Shown here piece by piece: positions 50,941-61,754 of a DNA stretch of 64,000 nt. The stretch is from Panagrolaimus kolymaensis (lineage: Eukaryota; Nematoda; Chromadorea; Rhabditida; Panagrolaimidae). Under the pieces are notes generated by a model. The model saw only the letters and a program-made list of their open reading frames with translations. It was not told the DNA's origin and ran no database searches. Position numbers and translations under genes: made by a program. Position 1 is the stretch's first letter. Every line of letters begins with the position of its first letter. The DNA is taken from positions 4,898,001 to 4,962,000 of the forward strand of contig JAJQJQ010000010.1 of assembly GCA_028622995.1 (NCBI GenBank), read 5' to 3'.

Positions 50941-53900
50941 TTTTGCTATTGTTCATGAAGAGGTAAGTACAAACTATTAAAAGTTTACATTAATCTTGGA
51001 GTAATCTTGCATTCCGAACAAATTTATTGTAGGCGAAACTAACATGGATAGAGAGAAGTATATTATTAATAAATCCAAACTTAGTTGAGCTTGACATTAG
51101 ATTTATAAATCAGTTTTTTTGTTATAGAATTAAGGGATTGTTGCGGCGATCAGGACACCACAAACAGTATATTGAGATGAGAGCAAGAAATTAGACGACT
51201 GTTTTCCCAATACTTTATTCTTACTCAATGAAACTTTTTAATATTACAAAACAAATGACAATAAAGATATTATGCTAATTTTAGGTTAGAGAAATGAAGA
51301 TGATCACGAGTGTCGTGACATTCCCGGCCAGCGATGAGATGATTGATGGATCATAAAGTATATAGTTGAAATTGGATCATTAAAAGGATCATTCATAGAA
51401 TTGAATTATAGTGGCATTATAAATAAGCAAGTTTGATCATGTTGATTGAAGAAGAACATTGATAAGATCATAGAGTATATAAGCGATAATGTTTTTGAAA
51501 CAAAGAAGAAAAGAAGAGGAATAATTGAGGTGTTGTGGTTTAAAGTTGATAAAGTTGATGTTTAAGATTTGATGATCGTAAAGTTGATGGTTTAGATGCA
51601 GTTGGTTTGAGTTGAAAGTGGCTTGAGTTGAAAGTTGTTTGATATGTGATTGGTTTGGGATAAATTTGGTTTGAGTTGTGATGATGTTATAATGATGATG
51701 AAGTTGGTTGATCTTTGCGACGATGTTTCCAGTTTTGTAAATGATGCTCCAAGAGCCCTTCCCCGCGGCCAGCAAAAAGTGAATTCACATTTTTATGAAA
51801 TTCAAGTTTGCAAATCGTTTCAAACTCCGAAAATTCGAGATGTTTTACGATTTCGTTAATTCGATTATCTTGAGGATTTATCCGATTTTTAGGAATATGT
51901 CCGATGTATGACCTTGTCCGATCTCTTGATACTTCGATGTATGGTTCGTTATCGATAAGCTTTAATTGATAGTTTGAAATGCTTTCTTTAGCATCGATAG
52001 AATCACGTGGTCTCGTTTCAATGATTGAAGGGGTTTCTTTTACCTTTTCAAAATTCGCATCAACGTTGGAAGCTTTAGAATCCGATTCGATAACAATTTC
52101 TTGGCTTTTTCTAGATGAAACTTTGTTAAAGTAAATTGTTGCTGGTAATAGCTTCGTTGGATTAATACAATCTGTTTCCATTTCCAATATACTTTCAAGG
52201 ATATGAAGTTGTTTTATCACTTCGTTAATGGAATCAAAAAACTTCGGGTTTTTAATCCATTCTTCAATAAGTTGTTTCTCGGAACTTCGGATGTTATCAA
52301 CCATGGTACTTTCAATTCGTTCAATCCATTGTATAAAGTAATCGTTTAGTTTCATTACCTTTTCTTTAAGGCGTATGAAGTAAACTTCGAAATCCACCTT
52401 TTGTATGGGATTCCATGGAGTTGGTGTTATGGATAATTCGTTTTGGTACTTTGCTAAGTATTCCATTAGCCATTTATGATCACGATCAAGATTGTGTCTT
52501 ATTCGATTAAACATTTTCAAGTTTTCTTATGAGAAATGCAAATATGTATTCGATCGATTAATTCAACGTAGTTGAAAACCGAAAGAATGTTGTTCAAATG
52601 TTATGTTTTCGTTTAACAATAGATGAAATAGCTCAATTATAAGAAGATCTTATCCTCAAACAAGAGCGAAAGCAGTGATTGATAAAGTTGTTTCTTTAAC
52701 TTTTAATAATATGCTTAAATAACGATCAAAATATGCGATTCGCTGATCACAGTGATTTTATAACGTTATAAAAAGAGCGATATTCGATGACTTAGCACTT
52801 TGGAAAGTCAAAGAATGTAAGATAGAATTTTCACCAACAATGAACCAAGCCAACGGTTTTGATGGTCAAAGTTTTAGAAAAATCACGATGTTAAAATAAA
52901 TAAATGAATTCACTGATTCAAATATAAATTATTAAGCCAAATGGCGATAAAGGGCCCAAAGGCGATAGAAAAAAAGTTAAGCCAAAAGGCGATAAAGAAG
53001 TAAAGAGCCGAAAGGCGATAAAATTGTTAAAGCACAAAGGCGATAGCAAGTTAAACCCACAAAATAGTACAACCAAGAAGCCCACTTGAAGATTGCACCA
53101 GATTGAGTTGAACTGCCAGAGGCACCAATGTTGCGGCGATCAGGACACCACAAACAGTATATTGAGATGAGAGCAAGAAATTAGACGACTGTTTTCCCAA
53201 TACTTTATTCTTACTCAATGAAACTTTTTAATATTACAAAACAAATGACAATAAAGATATTATGCTAATTTTAGGTTAGAGAAATGAAGATGATCACGAG
53301 TGTCGTGACAGGGATATTCAGAGTTGTAAATCATTACAAAAAATGACACAATAAATCAATAAAAATTTCAACTAAATATAGAAAACGATCTCGATTGTCG
53401 CGCGACGTAGCAGCTTTTTGGCTTTTTATAAGCAGATGTTTGATGGCAAAAAAGAAGAGCATAAACCGGGTTCTAGCCTCATGAGTTTAAGAAGAGAAGA
53501 GACAAACCATTTTAATGCTGCTCGCATTTTTTTGTTTGTTGCCTTATACGAAGCAATTCAAACCAAAATGCATTGCAAAAAAGACAAAGCATTTTTCATT
53601 ATGAAAAAATATGCAGCGACACTCACAAAAAAGAAATGCTTTTAACGTTGACATCCATCGATGTAAAAAAAAAGTATTACTATCGAACCTTTCTATATTT
53701 TTCCCTCCAAAAACATACAATATATAAATATCTAAGGGGAAAAAATGATTCATATGGCTTTCTTTTTTATTTTTATACGAGAAAGCACTTTCTAAAAAAA
53801 AGACGACAATGAATCATAGGGGATAGTAGTGACCCATTACAAACAAGAGCAACGACAACAATAAAATATAAACTTTGTATTTTCAGCTTGTCACACGCGT

Positions 53901-55389
53901 ATATCGAGCATCTCGATGTTCAGCAGCATATTTTTGGAGGATTCTCGTATATATTGCAAGCATATTAATTCCTTTGGTAATTTGTATCGTTACTCAGGTA
54001 AGCAACAAAAAAAAACATAGACACAACATTAAAAAGTAGAGTAAAATTTTTCTTTAAAATTTACACGTCAAAAAAATTTTCATAAAAAAAGTATGAAAGG
54101 AATAAAAAATAAAGATGAAAAGAAAGAAGTTATGCAATCGGAGCTCGCTCCGTCGTTCGTTTGCCTTTTTTAACATACACGTGAAAAAGTAAACCACCAT
54201 CGTCGCCGCCGATAAATATTTTATTCTTTCTTCTAAGCGTTCGAGCAACGACAACAACAATTAAAAAGTGATGCGAGCGATAGGATGAGAAGCTCACGAT
54301 CATCACGGATCGCATCATCGCTTTGATGCGGAGAAAATCAAAAAGCATTTCTCTTTTTTTGTAAAAAAAAATAATCAAACTTTTTCTTTCATTATTCATT
54401 TTATTCCGGTATATATATTTTTATTATTACAGGGAATATGGAAGAAAACAAATACATATCTTGAACAACCAAAAATTGAATTTAGTCGCAAATGTTTTTT
54501 GCTTGTTGCAAATCCTTCTGAAAGTAATGAATACTTTTTTTGGAGTTCTTTTCAAAATTTAAATGATGCTGATTCTGGCAGAGTTGTAATGCCAATAGTT
54601 GAGTCTCGGGCAGCTGATTATGATAATAATGGAAAAATGGATGAAGTAAATAAAATAAAATAAAAATAGGATAGAGTAAAATAAATAATTATTTAGATTA
54701 ACATCGATATATCCCTATCTCTTCCCAACAATACCTTTAAAGCTACTTATGTTTTTTATTATCTTCAATTTAAAGTTTTTCTTGATTATCGAGCAGTTAT
54801 GGAAGTAAGCCCAAATATATAAATTCTTATTTTGACATTAGCTGTAAAAAAATTATTTGCATTTTAGCTTGATGTTCCAATTATGGGAGGCATAGATCGA
54901 TCATCTCCTAGCAATGAAGCATTTATTTTTGGCGATCTTAACTTTTTACAAAAAATTCCATTACCCTCTCATGGAGAATTTGGCTTCCTAGAAGATTTTG
55001 ATTCCAATAACATGACCGAATTTGGGAATGATACAAGCTCCTTCCAAATTGATGATTCGTTAATTCAATTTTATCCTTTGGAATTACTTCACAAAAATAT
55101 GCGTCGCAATTTTACACTAGATATTTTCGCAAAAACTGAATATTTTTCGCCTTTCATGATCCAAGATTCAGAAAGCAATCAATTTTCATTCCATTTCAAT
55201 TTTCAAATTCGTCAACAAGTTTTAACTTATCGAACTTCAGCCATGGAATTGTTAAAATGGTTTTGGCTTCAATATTTTACTATTTTTGTTATGGTTAAAA
55301 TTTTATTACGCATTTTATCTTCATTTCTTTATGAAAATCAAATTCTTTCCACTCTCATTATTGAACCTTTTAAAAATAAATTTAATTAA
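50930..55389 (+). CDS. tmem-231: TMEM231 homologue, ciliary transition-zone membrane protein
   Basis: Exons 50930-50962, 53887-53997, 54433-54645, 54697-54804 and 54868-55389 give 328 residues (human about 316). The 11-codon first exon (MAANFAIVHEE) was placed because it ends at a gtaagt donor in the right phase. Joined to exon 2 it yields a start like human TMEM231, with H..V..R.YRA..C at the same spacing. Helix 1 is WRILVYIASILIPLVICIV. The middle holds the family segment DNNGKMDEINIDISL, and the second helix is near the C-terminus (WLQYFTIFVMVKILLRIL). TMEM231 is part of the MKS complex that gates the ciliary transition zone. Intron 1 (2.9 kb) contains a whole antisense LTR element. AATAAA lies about ten bases after the stop. 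The gene converges on the MFS gene with 193 bases between stops. Confidence 0.88.
51134..51138. repeat. Target-site duplication, left copy (GGGAT)
   Basis: The five bases before the left LTR are GGGAT and match the five bases after the right LTR at 53311-53315. A 5-bp duplication is usual for Ty3/gypsy and BEL/Pao integrases. Confidence 0.85.
51139..51320 (-). repeat. 3' LTR of the retrotransposon
   Basis: 182 bases, identical by reading to 53129-53310. On the minus strand it runs TGTCACGACA to CGCAACA. It is the downstream (3') LTR because the primer-binding site lies beside the other copy. Confidence 0.92.
51687..52514 (-). CDS. Retrotransposon ORF, probably gag-like
   Basis: A 275-residue uninterrupted ORF and the only substantial one in the element. 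It starts at ATG 52514, downstream of the primer-binding site and repeat leader. The protein is highly charged and helical in its first half (MFNRIRHNLDRDHKWLMEYL, then repeated Ile/Leu/Lys/Glu heptad-like stretches), with a Ser/Asp/Arg-rich second half. No CCHC knuckle and no catalytic motif of protease or polymerase is visible. Position and composition fit a gag capsid-like protein; the assignment is by context. Confidence 0.55.
   Translation of the reverse strand: MFNRIRHNLDRDHKWLMEYLAKYQNELSITPTPWNPIQKVDFEVYFIRLKEKVMKLNDYFIQWIERIESTMVDNIRSSEKQLIEEWIKNPKFFDSINEVIKQLHILESILEMETDCINPTKLLPATIYFNKVSSRKSQEIVIESDSKASNVDANFEKVKETPSIIETRPRDSIDAKESISNYQLKLIDNEPYIEVSRDRTRSYIGHIPKNRINPQDNRINEIVKHLEFSEFETICKLEFHKNVNSLFAGRGEGLLEHHLQNWKHRRKDQPTSSSL
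52943..53045. repeat. GGCGATA-type tandem repeat in the LTR-element leader
   Basis: The core AAAGGCGATA recurs five times, with GGCGATA at 52943, 52961, 52988, 53014 and 53039, spaced 18, 27, 26 and 25 bases. Units resemble AAGCCAAAAGGCGATAAAG. On the element's own strand this is the untranslated leader between the primer-binding site and the gag-like ORF. Confidence 0.75.
53110..53127 (-). other. Primer-binding site of the LTR element
   Basis: Two bases inside the 5' LTR on the minus strand the sequence is TGGTGCCTCTGGCAGTTC. It begins with the TGG expected to pair with a tRNA CCA end, and would anneal to a tRNA ending in ..GAGGCACCA. The tRNA species is not identified. Confidence 0.7.
53129..53310 (-). 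repeat. 5' LTR of the retrotransposon
   Basis: 182 bases identical by reading to 51139-51320, followed at 53311 by the second GGGAT target duplication. It should carry the element's promoter, pointing away from tmem-231 transcription. Confidence 0.92.
53311..53886 (+). other. Remainder of tmem-231 intron 1 right of the insertion
   Basis: Begins with the right GGGAT duplication and runs to the tttcag acceptor of tmem-231 exon 2. Open frames at 53418-53645 and 53544-53753 have no domain and no splice logic. Confidence 0.5.
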
Positions 55390-55582
55390 GTGCTTTAAAT
55401 AAAATATGTGTTTATTTTAAAGTTAAATTACATAATAATTTTTTGATATGGATAATATCACAATTATTTAAAAGAAGACATTGTACCCTTATAAATTTAT
55501 ATTTAGATATACCCATGTGAAAGACCGGGTGTTTCAGGAGAATCAAATTAATAATAAATGAATGTTTTGTTTAAAAAATAAG
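55390..55582. other. Convergent 3' gap between tmem-231 and the MFS gene
   Basis: Only 193 bases separate the two stop codons, so the 3' UTRs are very short or overlap in antisense. AATAAA is present on the plus strand near 55400. Confidence 0.45.
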
Positions 55583-58112
55583 TTAACGATGATAAAGAAG
55601 TTCATCATCTTCGGAATCGGATATTAAGCAATTACTCAAGTCGTCACTTTCTGCTTCAATTAAAGAATATTTATTTTTGCCCGATCGAGTGCTTTTAGTT
55701 TTTATACTTGAAGTAGCAGTGGAAGTGGAGTCAGTTGGAGTCGAAGCTTGGTTGTTATTGTTAGCTTGAGGAGCTGAAATTAAATAAAAAAAATTCTTTG
55801 CAGAATTTTAGAGATAGATAGACTTACATGAAATGTCCATCTTCAAATCTTGAAGCTGTCTTTGCCTTGCAACAGAAGTAATATTTTCAGAAAAATAATA
55901 AAATGCAATAAGCATAATTATAAGAGAAATAAAAATTAAATTCACAAGCAGTTGAATGGAATAATCATTAAGGATTTTACCCATAAGAAATGGACCAAAA
56001 AATCGACCAATACAAGACCAAAATAAAAATCGATCAGAAGTAATATATGGCGATAAGCTCATAGCTTCTTGTTGATGAAGAGCGATGAGAATAGTTAAGC
56101 TACTAACTGATACACCCTAAAATTCGCTTAATTAATATATTCAAAACCAAGAAAAAGTTATACCGTTGCAATTAAGCATGTAAATCTTAAGTCTTTATCA
56201 GAAGACATAAAATATAAAATAACCGAGCAAAAACTTGCAAACAATAAAATCCTTATACATTTTTTTGATATGGCAAAATTTGACACCGCAAATAATAAAC
56301 TTCGTAAAAGAAAAACAGAACCCCAAATATATACGCCATAAATAAGTGGATAGCTACCATGGTTGGTATTAAAGAGGCCGGAATAAATAAATGGAGCAAG
56401 TGTAAATAAACCATAAAGAATAAAATCAGACAAAACCCATAAAATTGCCGAAGTAACTCGAGTTAATGTAGACGGTTTTGGATAATTTTCAGCAGATATT
56501 TGAAGCTTAAAAAAGTTGTTATTAGAAAATTTAAATTTGTTTTTAAGACTTACAGCAATCAAAGTATCTTTGAACCAAAAATAATTACATGCAAATCCTC
56601 CAAAATTCAAAGCAGCCAAAAATAAAATTATTAAAAAGCTTATAAATATTGTGTAAGTTGTTGAGGGTTTTGCTTTTTCATTTTTGGATGGTGGCTTTTC
56701 GGTTGATGCTTTTGTTAGTTGAGTGTCGTTGTTTTTAAAACTTGTGTTGGGTAAACGATTTCTACTTCTTGGAATTGGAAGAGAATCAACAGAATTTTCT
56801 AGGGGAGTAAATCCTTCAAATAATAATGTATTTTTTGGAGTGGTTGTCGTAGGAGGTTTAGTAGTTGTGGTGGTTGTAGTTGTTGTTGTCGTGGAAGTTG
56901 TCATTATTGTAGGCGTTATTGTTGTTGAATTATTTATACAACCTTCAGCTGTTGGATTTGTTGCGCAATCAACGTTTCCATTAGAAACAATCGCTTGATT
57001 TTCTTTCTTTTGTTCCGCCAATTTTCGTTTTTCTGCATTTTCAGCTGTTTTAGTATCTTGATCTTCACTAATTCCAATAGCTGAAGAAGGCTTTGTTGGG
57101 CGATAATAGTTTTCTGTAACCATTAATCCCAGAGGTTCGGAAATGTTTAAACTAATAGCAGGCAACCCAGCATCATGTTTAACTCTGCGATGAATAATTT
57201 CATTTGAGAAATTATTATTCTTCATCAACTCGCTTGATAACCAAACCGCGCAATTTGTAAATACCAAACCAAAGGCAAGAACCGCATATAAAATTAATAC
57301 TTTTCTTTTACTTCCATGAAGAACTCGAAAAATATACAAATAAGAACCTAAAATTCTTTTATATAAACTTGATACTGGAATTTAAAAAAAAGAAAACATA
57401 CATCGTTCAACGACGCCCAAAGCAATTCCAAGAAAGCTCATAGCAAAAAGCAAAGAAGAAAATTGTAAAAAATTATATTGTAATATAGCTACACCAATGG
57501 CAAGTGAAACAAAAAATTGAATTGTAAAAAGAGCATAAAATTTTAAAAGTAATGGAACGACTAAAAAATGTAAAACCATTGATTTTCAGAATTATAAAAT
57601 CATGAAAGATTAAACATACTAAAATAAGACCCAATAAAAATACCACCACCAAAGCAAGTTGGTATCCAACTTAATTCAAAAGTATTATCAACCTTCAGTA
57701 AATCGGATATATGGCAGATATCTGCAAGCAATATCCATACCGCATTTATAGTTATCAAAGCAAATCCATAGAGTATTAGCTGCTTAAATAAAGTATTGGA
57801 ATCGGCTACATTTTGATTAGTGTTTTGTGTTGTTTCATCGACAATTAACCTTTGCTAAAAAATAAAAAAGTTTTAAAAAAGTTTATTAAAGAAAGCTTTA
57901 AGCTACCGTTGAATCGTCTCCATCAACTGCTTTTTGCGTTATCGAAGTTTGTGGCACTTCAACATCTGTTCGAAATTGCTGTCGTTTGGGGCTTTGAACA
58001 TTTGAGTTTAAAACTAAAATAAATTTTTTGTAAACAAGCGAATCTAAAGTACAAACAAAAACTTACTGCCTAAATCGTGTAAAATTTTTGTACCAGATTC
58101 TTGAAAAGCCAT
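55583..58112 (-). CDS. Multi-pass membrane transporter, MFS / MFSD4-like
   Basis: Exons: 58112-58067, 58013-57907, 57854-57620, 57560-57402, 57347-56554, 56505-56164, 56116-55828 and 55773-55583, in frame to 720 residues. After a polar N-terminus there are about 11-12 hydrophobic helices, for example LILYGFALITINAVWILLAD, LKFYALFTIQFFVSLAIGVA, LLFAMSFLGIALGV, VLILYAVLAFGLVF, FISFLIILFLAALNFGGFA and LLVNLIFISLIIMLIAFYYF. The spacing and Gly placement suggest the major facilitator fold, nearest in my judgement to the MFSD4/NaGLT1 group; the substrate is unknown. Between the two helix halves sits a large loop of over 150 residues. It has several N-glycosylation sequons (NNST, NTS, NDT), CATNPTAEGC and an unbroken Thr run with KPP, mucin-like and probably extracellular or luminal. 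The 48-base intron 56506-56553 is stop-free and frame-preserving. The C-terminus is acidic (ISDSEDDE). Confidence 0.7.
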
Positions 58113-61100
58113 ATATAAATATAATTTCCCCAATTTTTTTTACTAAAAACAATTTTAAAAATTAGCTTCAAAAAGTTTGACACGTCCAAAACAGCAAATA
58201 AAAAAAATTAATCAATTATCAAATGTTTACCGCAATCAAAAAGAGAAAAAGAGAAAAAGAAAATAATATGCACATAGATATGACGATGTTACTCTTTCAA
58301 CCACGCAAATAAATACTAATAATCAATTTCGTTGTAAGATGATAAAAAATTAGTGTGGTTTTTTAGAAATGCTTCTTATGTAATTTTTTTCATCTGAATT
58401 AAAGACAATTTTTTCTTGTTTGACTTTCTCTTGCTTCATTTTTTGTTTAAGAAAAAATCGATTAAAGCATTGTTTTTTGGAGAAAAAAATCATATCTATA
58501 TTAAATTAAGGCTTGTATTCTGAATGATAAAAATTATGTTGTTGTTATTAGTCCAAAAACTAAATCACACAAAAACAATAAATTGTTTTGATATTTATTT
58601 ATCTTTCTTAATTCATTCATTTTGATTGAAAATATTTATTTTCATTGTTTTTTCATAGTAAAAAAACAACTATTAAATTTTTATTCTTTAACTAAAAATA
58701 TGTGGAGAAACGATAATTATTATTTTTTTCCAAAGAACGTAGTTTTTTAAAGTTTTCATTCGACGAATTTTTTATGGTTGAAATTTATTTACTTCCGTCA
58801 GCACATTCGTCAACTGAATGCGATGTCTGGTCATTATGACATAAATACATATTTTTACGAATATGTAATCGATAACTTCCGTTTTGTTTTTAACATCATC
58901 GATTTCTTTTAAGTTTTTATGAGAAAAAAGGCATTAATTATTTTCCGGAGATGCATCTATCAAAAAAAATATTCTCCGGCTTTCTTATCTTCCAAGGTAA
59001 ACCTCATTTTCATTTTTGTCTTTGCTATTTATTTTCATTTTGTTTCTTTCTTTTCATCGATTCTTTAACATCATGCGATTTGATTTTTTTTCACCCTTCA
59101 TCATCGATTTTTAGCCTTAGTTAATTCAAATGTGACAAGGACGACGACAATCAACAAAACAAAGAAGAGAAAACACACATTAACTTTTTAATATGAGCCG
59201 AACAACACAGAAAAAAAACCGACACTCAAAAAATGAAGATTTTAAAAAAACCAAGGAGGAACACTTTTTTTTGAAAGATGAAAAAACCGCCCTAAAAATT
59301 AATTATTATATATTTTTTTATTCGAACATTTAGAAGAGAGTGGAAAAGAAACAGAGAAATATTGATTGTTCAGCCTTTTCGGAGGAGTACAATGTTACGC
59401 ACGGCCTTGCTAAAATATGGAGAAAAAAGACAAACAGCCTCACATTGGAAAAAATGGGTCGTCGTTGCCTTCTTTTTTTTCTTTTTTTCATCGCACACCG
59501 AGTAGTTCTCAGTCTAAGTCGCAAACGCCAACTGAGCGTTGCTTTGCAATTTTTATGCGTCCATTTTTTTCTATCTAAATTCATTCATTTCACTTCACGA
59601 CCAACTGAAAAGACTCAGCAGCTCAATTTATATAGTAGTTGATTCTTCGTTAAAATTCGCCTCTTTATATATATATATATCACGATTATTTAACCATTGA
59701 GAATAGCTTTTAAAACAATATGAAGAAGAGAAGATATGTGCTTATGAGCAGCGTTGATACGCAGCATTAAAAAATGATGATGTTACAATCTCTTTGTTTG
59801 TTGCCGATGCTGGATACTATCAATCGGAATCTCAACGTTTCATATGTGTTATCATTTTCATCGATGGCACATTTTAACGATTGAAAAATTTCCGAAAGTA
59901 AAGAGTTATGGTTAAAAAACGTTCCACCAATGTTTCAGAGTCAAAAAAAATACTACCTTCTAACATGCTTTTTTTCAAAGGGATTACGGTACTCACAAAC
60001 CTGTAAAAAAATAGATATCAGCTTTAAAACTGTCATCAAAAAATGGGAACAAAGTGCTGCTAGTAATTTTTTAACCAAAAAATGCATCATGCGCAAATTT
60101 CGTTAATTTTTCTTTTTTGTTAATATAGTTTAGTTAATTTTTATGCTTTCATAAAACTCTCTGGTTAGAGAAGAATAAAAAAGCGCACACACCATAGTAA
60201 TAATGCGACTGGCAGGCAAGCATCGTGCTTTCGTCATACGACAAACGACTGCTGCTCAAAAGTCCAGCGACTCTGCTTTTTTTTAGTGCATAGGCCTAAA
60301 AATTTCATTTCATTGTATACGATACTTTTCAGGGGAATGGTGTATTTTTTGATTTTTGAAAAAAGAAAAGGAATACACCTAAATGGTATAACAGTCGAAC
60401 GCATTTTCGGAGCAATGAACCGGCGCACATTTGTCCTTCTTTTTTTCTTCGATATGACATAGGCAGCCAGTAACAAAGAGATTGCATTTTTTAGGGTATT
60501 TCAAAATATACAAAATATGCTTGTTTTTTTAATTATTTAAAAATATGTTTTTGAAAAATGATGACATTTTTTTTAAACGCAGATTAGCCTTTTTAGTTTT
60601 TAAACTTCAAAAAAAAAACAGGCAGCCGCATTTTTTTCATTTTGAGACTATAAAAATATTAAAGCTACAGTATGCATTTTTTTCGACCTTTAGTTCTAAA
60701 AGGTTTTTTTGCGTTTATTAAAATTTAACGCTGTTTTTTATCCAAAAAATTAAAATCATGAAAACATGTGATGACGACGACAGGTTTTTGTTGATGACGT
60801 ATCCTTCAAAAAAAAAACTAGAAATCGTGTAAAAAAATTTCTTATAGCCTCTCTTTTTTTTCTTCAAGTTATCATCCACATATTTATTTTTAGAAGACAA
60901 AAAAAATTAAGCGGGAGGGAGTGCTAGTTAGGAAATATTAATTAAGTTTCTATTTTTTTCATTTAGCTTAATGCCGCCATTTGTAGGAAGGAGGAAGTGG
61001 GGCTAACATTTTCATTCATTCTAATAAGTGGGTGGAAAAAAGACTCTCTCATTTACTGACATTTCGCAATTATTATTTTTTGTTGTCTTTCTTATCACGA

Positions 61101-61754
61101 AATACAAAGAAGGCATGAATAAGTGGACTCTCTAGGACATTTGATGAAGCAAAGGTGGTCAACAAAATGAACGGGAAAAACTCATACTTGCCATTTTATT
61201 ATTTTCTCATATTTTTTTTTTCAAGCAATGGTTTAAGCAGAAATGCGGAAGTTTGGATTACAAAGTTGCATATTAAATTGAAAAAATGCTGATATTTCTA
61301 AACTTTGATCAACAACAAAAAAATACGAGGATGGTTAAAATAAAATAACTAACAATTGCATTTTTATTTAGAAAAATATTGAATTTTATTTCCTATGTTT
61401 ATGCTGTTTGACGAAAGTGGTTAATCATTCATTATACATTGAAATTATTTCGACATAACTACCCGAAATCACGAGTATTATTACTTCACAAAAAAATAAA
61501 TCAAGCATTTCAGGCTTTTGCGAGCTTTAATGTCACAGAAGCAAATTTTATCCCCATTTTTCCAAACTCTTATCCGATTTTTCTTCTTCGCTCCCATAAC
61601 TTTTTTTCCGCGCAAAGATTTAGAATTTTTTAATTTCGTGAACGTGAAAAATTATTTTCAAACTTAAATTTTTTAAAGCATTCTTTAATTTTTCTAATCT
61701 CTCTTTTTCTTTCAAGGTTATTCTAATATACATACGCACACATATGTCTTTGTA
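58113..61754. other. Divergent intergenic region between MFS and zinc-finger genes
   Basis: About 3.6 kb containing two divergent promoters. It is T-rich on the plus strand toward the MFS side and carries an (AT)n microsatellite at about 59667-59682. A tttctttcaag acceptor near 61716 may be the trans- or cis-splice site for the zinc-finger mRNA. Short open frames (59330-59642 on both strands, 61439-61633) show no domain. Confidence 0.45.

Larger units (their letters stand above)
51139..53310 (-). mobile_element. Short non-autonomous LTR retrotransposon in tmem-231 intron 1
   Basis: Two 182-base direct repeats, identical as far as I can read, bound a 1.8 kb interior. On the minus strand each LTR begins TGTCACGACA and ends CGCAACA (TG..CA). 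GGGAT is duplicated on both sides. A tRNA primer-binding site follows the 5' LTR (53110-53127), and a short purine stretch (GGGAA) precedes the 3' LTR. The interior has one long ORF (51687-52514), likely gag-like. I see no protease, reverse transcriptase, RNase H or integrase, so the element depends on enzymes in trans. Identical LTRs and intact duplications point to recent insertion. The family cannot be settled without the pol gene. Confidence 0.9.

Noticed and set aside
51033..51138. Apparent exon after attgtag that runs into the LTR element
   Set aside because: At first it looked like an exon of a gene broken by the insertion. Joining the 11-codon exon directly to 53887 instead gives a TMEM231-like N-terminus in phase, so this stretch is better read as intron.
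51437..51775. 112-codon minus-strand frame overlapping the end of the gag-like ORF
   Set aside because: Asn/His/Gln/Ile low complexity from TTG/GTT-type repeats; no protease or polymerase motif, so not taken as a second retroelement gene.
56723..56998. 91-codon plus-strand frame with a long Val run
   Set aside because: It is the antisense shadow of the Thr-rich loop of the MFS-like gene.
57348..57401. Alternative 27-base intron (57375-57401) in the MFS-like gene
   Set aside because: An acceptor at 57375 would give an intron shorter than any other here. The acceptor giving a 54-base intron keeps the same phase and fits the usual size.
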